Positions 41,669 to 44,929 of a DNA stretch of 44,929 nucleotides are shown piece by piece; position 1 is the first letter of the stretch, and every line of letters starts with the position of its first letter. The DNA is from CAYWWY01 sp964580185 (GTDB lineage Bacteria > Thermotogota > Thermotogae > MWEM01). The stretch lies in NCBI GenBank assembly GCA_964580185.1, contig CAZOJQ010000023.1, positions 1 to 44,929 on the forward strand, in the 5' to 3' direction. The notes under the pieces were generated by a model that made no database searches, was not told the origin of the DNA, and saw only the letters and a program-made list of their open reading frames with translations. The position numbers and the translations under genes were made by a program.

Positions 41669-43693
41669 ATGGATCTTTATCCAAAAGCAAAAAAGGTAGA
41701 CATTGTGGAAGAACACTTTGGAGTGCCCGTTCAAGACCCATACCGCTGGATGGAAAATGAGAGCGATGAAGATTTGTCCATATGGCTTGAAGCGCAAACA
41801 CGATTTACCCATTCCTTTTTCTCGCAAATTCCCCAACGAGATCAAATTCGGAAGCGTTTGCGGGAACTCTATAATTATCCGAAATACAGCACAATAATGG
41901 TTGTTGGACCCCGAATCATCTTCGCGTACAACGACGGGCTTCAGAATCAGTATGTCTATTATATGCAAGAAGGGATAGAAGGAGATCCCCAAGTGCTGAT
42001 CGACCCCAACCGATTATCCGAAGACGGAACAGTATCAATCACACTAAATGGTCATTCCAAAGACAAGCGGTATCTTGCCTTTTTGGAGGCGCAATCGGGT
42101 TCCGATTGGCAGGTTCTGAAAATCATCGATCTCCGGGATAATCAAAAATTACCAGATCAGCTTCATTGGGTCAAGTTTACATGGGCTTCTTGGTATCAGA
42201 ATGGATTTTTTTATTCTGCCTATGATCAACCAAAATCCGGGAAAGAGCTTTCTGCCAAAAATGAAAAGATGAAGGTCTATTATCATCGTTTGGGAGAAAA
42301 GCAGAGCCAAGATCGAATGATTTTTTCCGATGATCAGCACCCCCTTAGGTTTCATGAAATCCGGGTAAGCGAAAATGATCAATACTTGATTTTGACCTCG
42401 TCAGAAGGGACATATGGAACCGAGATTCGAATCAAAAGAGCGTACGAACCCGAAGAACCATTTCGAATGGTTTTCAAGGGCTTTGACCATGAATACCATT
42501 ATATGGGTTCTTCTGGGGATGACCTTTTTTTTCTAACCGACCAAGACGCTTCAAATAAAAAAATCGTGAGTGTCAACGGAAGTAGTTTCCAAGTTCAAGA
42601 TCGGGTCCCTGAAACAAACGATAGTTTGGGGAATGCTTGGAAGATCGGTTCTAAACTAGTCACGCTCTATCTGAAAGATGTTGTTTCTCAAGCATTCATT
42701 TTTGATCTTTCGGGAAATCGGGAACATGAGGTGCAAATGCCCGGTGTTGGGAGCGCTTATCAGTTTGAGGGAGATAAAGAAATGGATCGGGTTTTTTTCT
42801 CATTTGGTTCTTTCATCTCGCCTCTTGGTTTATACTCTGTAGACCTTAAAACAGGGAAAACTGACCCGTTCAAAGAGCCTCTCGTGCCTTTCGACACCTC
42901 TTCTTTTGTCACAGAGCAAGTTTTTTGTGAAAGCAAAGATGGCACCAAAGTCCCAGTATTTCTCACCCGAAAAAAGAATGGTTCCCTTGACGGACGGAAC
43001 CCCGCATTGCTATATGCATATGGGGGATTCAACATTCCTTTGACCCCAGCGTTCAACCCTGCGGTCGTATATTTCCTTGAACGAGGGGGCATTTACGCGC
43101 AAGCCAACCTCAGAGGCGGGTCAGAATATGGAGAAGCATGGCATAAAGAGGGTATGCTTCTCAAAAAACAGAATGTGTTCGATGATTTTATTGCTGTCGC
43201 AGAATTTCTAATTAAAAAAGGCTATACCTCACCTAAGCGCTTGGGGATTCAAGGAGGTTCGAATGGAGGCCTTCTGATGGGCGCTGTTGCCAATCAACGT
43301 CCCGAACTCTTCAATACGGTTTTTGCCCAAGTCGGGGTTATGGATATGCTTCGGTATCATACATTTACCATTGGGTGGGGATGGGCTTGTGAATATGGCA
43401 ATCCCGAAGAAGAAGAACATTTCAAAAATCTCCTTACGTATTCTCCAGTTCACAACATTGAAGAAAAGGACTATCCATCCATTCTGGTAATGACAGCGGA
43501 TCATGATGATCGAGTTGTGCCGGTTCACTCCTACAAATACGTTGCAACCTTGCAAGAAAAGAATACAAGCGATCGGCCGATTCTGTTGCGTTTGGATCAA
43601 AAAGCCGGTCACGGAATGGGGAAACCAATAGAAAAGATCATCGAAGAAAAGGTCGATCAATTTGCATTCTTTTTTCATCAATTATCGGATTAG
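41669..43693 (+). CDS. prolyl oligopeptidase (S9A family)
   Basis: 674 residues. ATG 41669 has AAGGAGG 6 nt upstream; the frame reaches back to 41561 but that would overlap the lipoprotein gene. No signal peptide, so cytoplasmic. The opening YPKAKKVDIVEEHFGVPVQDPYRWME is the family's (shown in pieces: DPYRWMEN). A seven-bladed propeller occupies about 70-405, then the alpha/beta hydrolase with Ser531 in GGSNGG, Asp613 and Arg615 in DHDDRVVP and His648 in AGHGMGKP. It cuts short peptides after proline. It starts 23 bp after the lipoprotein stop, probably on the same transcript, and converges on gldA at 10 bp. Confidence 0.96.
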   Translation: MDLYPKAKKVDIVEEHFGVPVQDPYRWMENESDEDLSIWLEAQTRFTHSFFSQIPQRDQIRKRLRELYNYPKYSTIMVVGPRIIFAYNDGLQNQYVYYMQEGIEGDPQVLIDPNRLSEDGTVSITLNGHSKDKRYLAFLEAQSGSDWQVLKIIDLRDNQKLPDQLHWVKFTWASWYQNGFFYSAYDQPKSGKELSAKNEKMKVYYHRLGEKQSQDRMIFSDDQHPLRFHEIRVSENDQYLILTSSEGTYGTEIRIKRAYEPEEPFRMVFKGFDHEYHYMGSSGDDLFFLTDQDASNKKIVSVNGSSFQVQDRVPETNDSLGNAWKIGSKLVTLYLKDVVSQAFIFDLSGNREHEVQMPGVGSAYQFEGDKEMDRVFFSFGSFISPLGLYSVDLKTGKTDPFKEPLVPFDTSSFVTEQVFCESKDGTKVPVFLTRKKNGSLDGRNPALLYAYGGFNIPLTPAFNPAVVYFLERGGIYAQANLRGGSEYGEAWHKEGMLLKKQNVFDDFIAVAEFLIKKGYTSPKRLGIQGGSNGGLLMGAVANQRPELFNTVFAQVGVMDMLRYHTFTIGWGWACEYGNPEEEEHFKNLLTYSPVHNIEEKDYPSILVMTADHDDRVVPVHSYKYVATLQEKNTSDRPILLRLDQKAGHGMGKPIEKIIEEKVDQFAFFFHQLSD

Positions 43694-43703
43694 GACCAAG
43701 CTA

Positions 43704-44789
43704 TCATCCGGATCCCAACGCATCAGCGGATCGAATCGCTGCATACACCATTCGCGAATCGATCGGAAAGGGCATGTTCCTCATGGTGTCTGTCTCGGCG
43801 CATGCTCTCTCAGCGACAGCCATGATCTTTTTTTCGGATGGATCGATAATCCCCAATGACGCAAGGGAAGTCGGCAACCCAACCAATTTGCAGTATTGGA
43901 TCACTTGATCGATTTCTGCTTGCGTAGCGTTTTCCAGAACCAAGTGTACCAATACGCCAAAGGCAACCTTTTCACCATGCAGGCAACGATGGGTTTCTTC
44001 CAGAACGGTCAGGCCATTGTGAATTGCATGCGCCGCTGCCAACCCGCTACTTTCAAATCCTAACCCACTCAGCAGGATGGCAGCCTCAATGATATTCTCA
44101 AATGCAGGAGTTATCACATGAGCATTGGAGGCTACCAGGGCTTTCAATGAGTCTTCGAGCAATGTTTCATAGCACAGTTTGGCCAAAGCCATAGCCGCTT
44201 TCGTAGAAGTTCCTCCGGGAATGTTCTTCGCCCCAGAAAGTACGCAGGATCGAGCTTCGAAAAAGGTTGCGAGGGCGTCGCCCATGCCCGAGACCAAAAA
44301 TCGGGTAGGAGCTTGAGAAATGATCTCGACATCGACCAAAACTACCTCGGGATTCTTACCAAAAAAGAGGCATTCTTCAAACGCCCCATCTTCTGTATAT
44401 AGAACGGCTAAAGAGCTGCAAGGAGCATCGCTCGAAGCGATGGTGGGTACCACTATGACCGGTTTTTTCTCATAGTATGCGACGGTTTTTGCTGTATCCA
44501 GCGCTTTTCCACCGCCAATTCCGATCACAACATCGCAATCCTGTATGCCTGGCGCGTTTCGGATCCGATGTACCTCAGATTTCGAGCACTCTCCTTGGAA
44601 TGAGAGGATGTCAATATCGAGGTCTTTTTGATTCATGACCCGTGACAGGGAAGCATGCATTCTTCTTTGCCCTTGAACCGAAAGGATCATCATTGCCTTT
44701 TTTCCGAACGACCGAATATATTCCTCAATGCGGTTGAATTCGCCAGCCGCTTGAACATACCGCAATGGCGAGATCATGATTCGTTTCAC
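43704..44789 (-). CDS. gldA: glycerol dehydrogenase (iron/zinc alcohol dehydrogenase family)
   Basis: 361 residues from GTG 44789 (GGAGG 6 nt upstream; ATG 44777 lacks a site). NAD-dependent oxidation of glycerol to dihydroxyacetone or the reverse. NAD-binding GIGGGKALDTAK, then VPTIASSDAPCSSLAVLYTEDG, metal ligands in GMGDALATFFEAR (Asp), GLAAAHAIHNGL (His) and HGEKVAFGVL (His), and the conserved C-terminal ACAETDTMRNMP. Very close to the E. coli GldA pattern throughout. Single gene between a convergent peptidase and a divergent gene; own extended -10 promoter at 44879-44887. Confidence 0.93.
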   Translation of the reverse strand: MKRIMISPLRYVQAAGEFNRIEEYIRSFGKKAMMILSVQGQRRMHASLSRVMNQKDLDIDILSFQGECSKSEVHRIRNAPGIQDCDVVIGIGGGKALDTAKTVAYYEKKPVIVVPTIASSDAPCSSLAVLYTEDGAFEECLFFGKNPEVVLVDVEIISQAPTRFLVSGMGDALATFFEARSCVLSGAKNIPGGTSTKAAMALAKLCYETLLEDSLKALVASNAHVITPAFENIIEAAILLSGLGFESSGLAAAHAIHNGLTVLEETHRCLHGEKVAFGVLVHLVLENATQAEIDQVIQYCKLVGLPTSLASLGIIDPSEKKIMAVAERACAETDTMRNMPFPIDSRMVYAAIRSADALGSG

Positions 44790-44878
44790 TGAACCCCTCC
44801 TTTTGCCGTACTCGATGCAACGGTTCGAAGTCATCGAAAGGATCTCGTTTCATTTGGTACAGACATCTTTTGCTGCTT

Positions 44879-44887
44879 ATTATATCA
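44879..44887 (-). promoter_or_regulatory. extended -10 promoter of gldA
   Basis: TGATATAAT on the minus strand, about 90 nt before GTG 44789. A partial -35 TTGATT (44901-44906, minus strand) lies at 16-nt spacing. Confidence 0.55.
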
Positions 44888-44919
44888 TTCCAATAAACAA
44901 AATCAAAGGAGTGTGTGAA

Positions 44920-44929
44920 ATGAAACGCA
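44920..44929 (+). CDS. start of a further gene, cut by the window edge
   Basis: AAAGGAG (44905-44911) is followed 8 nt later by ATG AAA CGC, so a protein beginning Met-Lys-Arg starts here, divergent from gldA. Basic first residues would fit a signal peptide, but only three codons are visible. Confidence 0.5.

Overview
The window reads as one stretch of chromosome from a diderm-type bacterium with GC content a little below 50 % by eye. Outer-membrane-type beta-barrels (16601-17671, 33180-33659), Lol-like ABC components, lipoproteins and an RND exporter point to two membranes. The PP2C/SpoIIE phosphatase, DUF2225, DUF501 and DUF2344 families and the FtsY sequence recall Thermotogota, Spirochaetota or deep Bacillota lineages. 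I cannot fix the phylum from sequence alone. There are no rRNA or tRNA genes, IS elements, phage genes or CRISPR arrays that I can see. It looks like core genome plus a few lineage-specific surface genes.

Left part (1-12740). The end of a GH38 alpha-mannosidase and a six-hairpin glycosidase form a glycan-degradation pair. They are followed by a PAS-PAS-PAS-GGDEF diguanylate cyclase behind a palindromic promoter. A half-size-type ABC exporter faces it. An MgtC-like protein diverges from the exporter and runs tail to tail into a two-gene leftward unit: a GNAT-DUF501 fusion and a PD-(D/E)XK-like protein. Divergent from that unit is a rightward operon of a free-standing B12-binding protein, a LolC/E-type permease and a LolD-type ATPase.

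Middle (12768-37486). Some 24.7 kb is transcribed leftwards almost without gaps. In transcription order: glgP, an AlaX-type tRNA editing protein, a small barrel, an RND exporter, umuD, umuC, a YdcF-like protein; then rhomboid protease, rbfA, truB, ribF and an unknown membrane-anchored protein; then proS, a DUF2344 protein, a response regulator, a SpoIIE-type phosphatase, yebC, a PHP phosphoesterase, a barrel, cheR, ftsY, a DUF2225 protein and a LysM/degenerate-M23/3D lipoprotein. Overlapping or touching stop and start codons are common, so translational coupling is probably widespread.

Right part (37487-44929). A 322-bp divergent region precedes a 1278-residue surface lipoprotein (fibronectin-like modules plus a duplicated beta-helix) and a prolyl oligopeptidase. 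A convergent gldA follows, and the first codons of another gene lie at the right edge.

Regulatory theme: nearly every non-coding gap upstream of a gene or operon carries an extended -10 element TGN-TATAAT with a poor -35. Convergent gene ends are packed within 27 bp or overlap, with no clear hairpin/T-run terminator. The points most worth following are the GNAT-DUF501 fusion, the B12-binding protein tied to a Lol-type transporter, the catalytically dead M23 domain inside a LysM/3D lipoprotein, the RibF that seems to have lost its kinase motif, the probable CTG start of ftsY, and the duplicated beta-helix lipoprotein.
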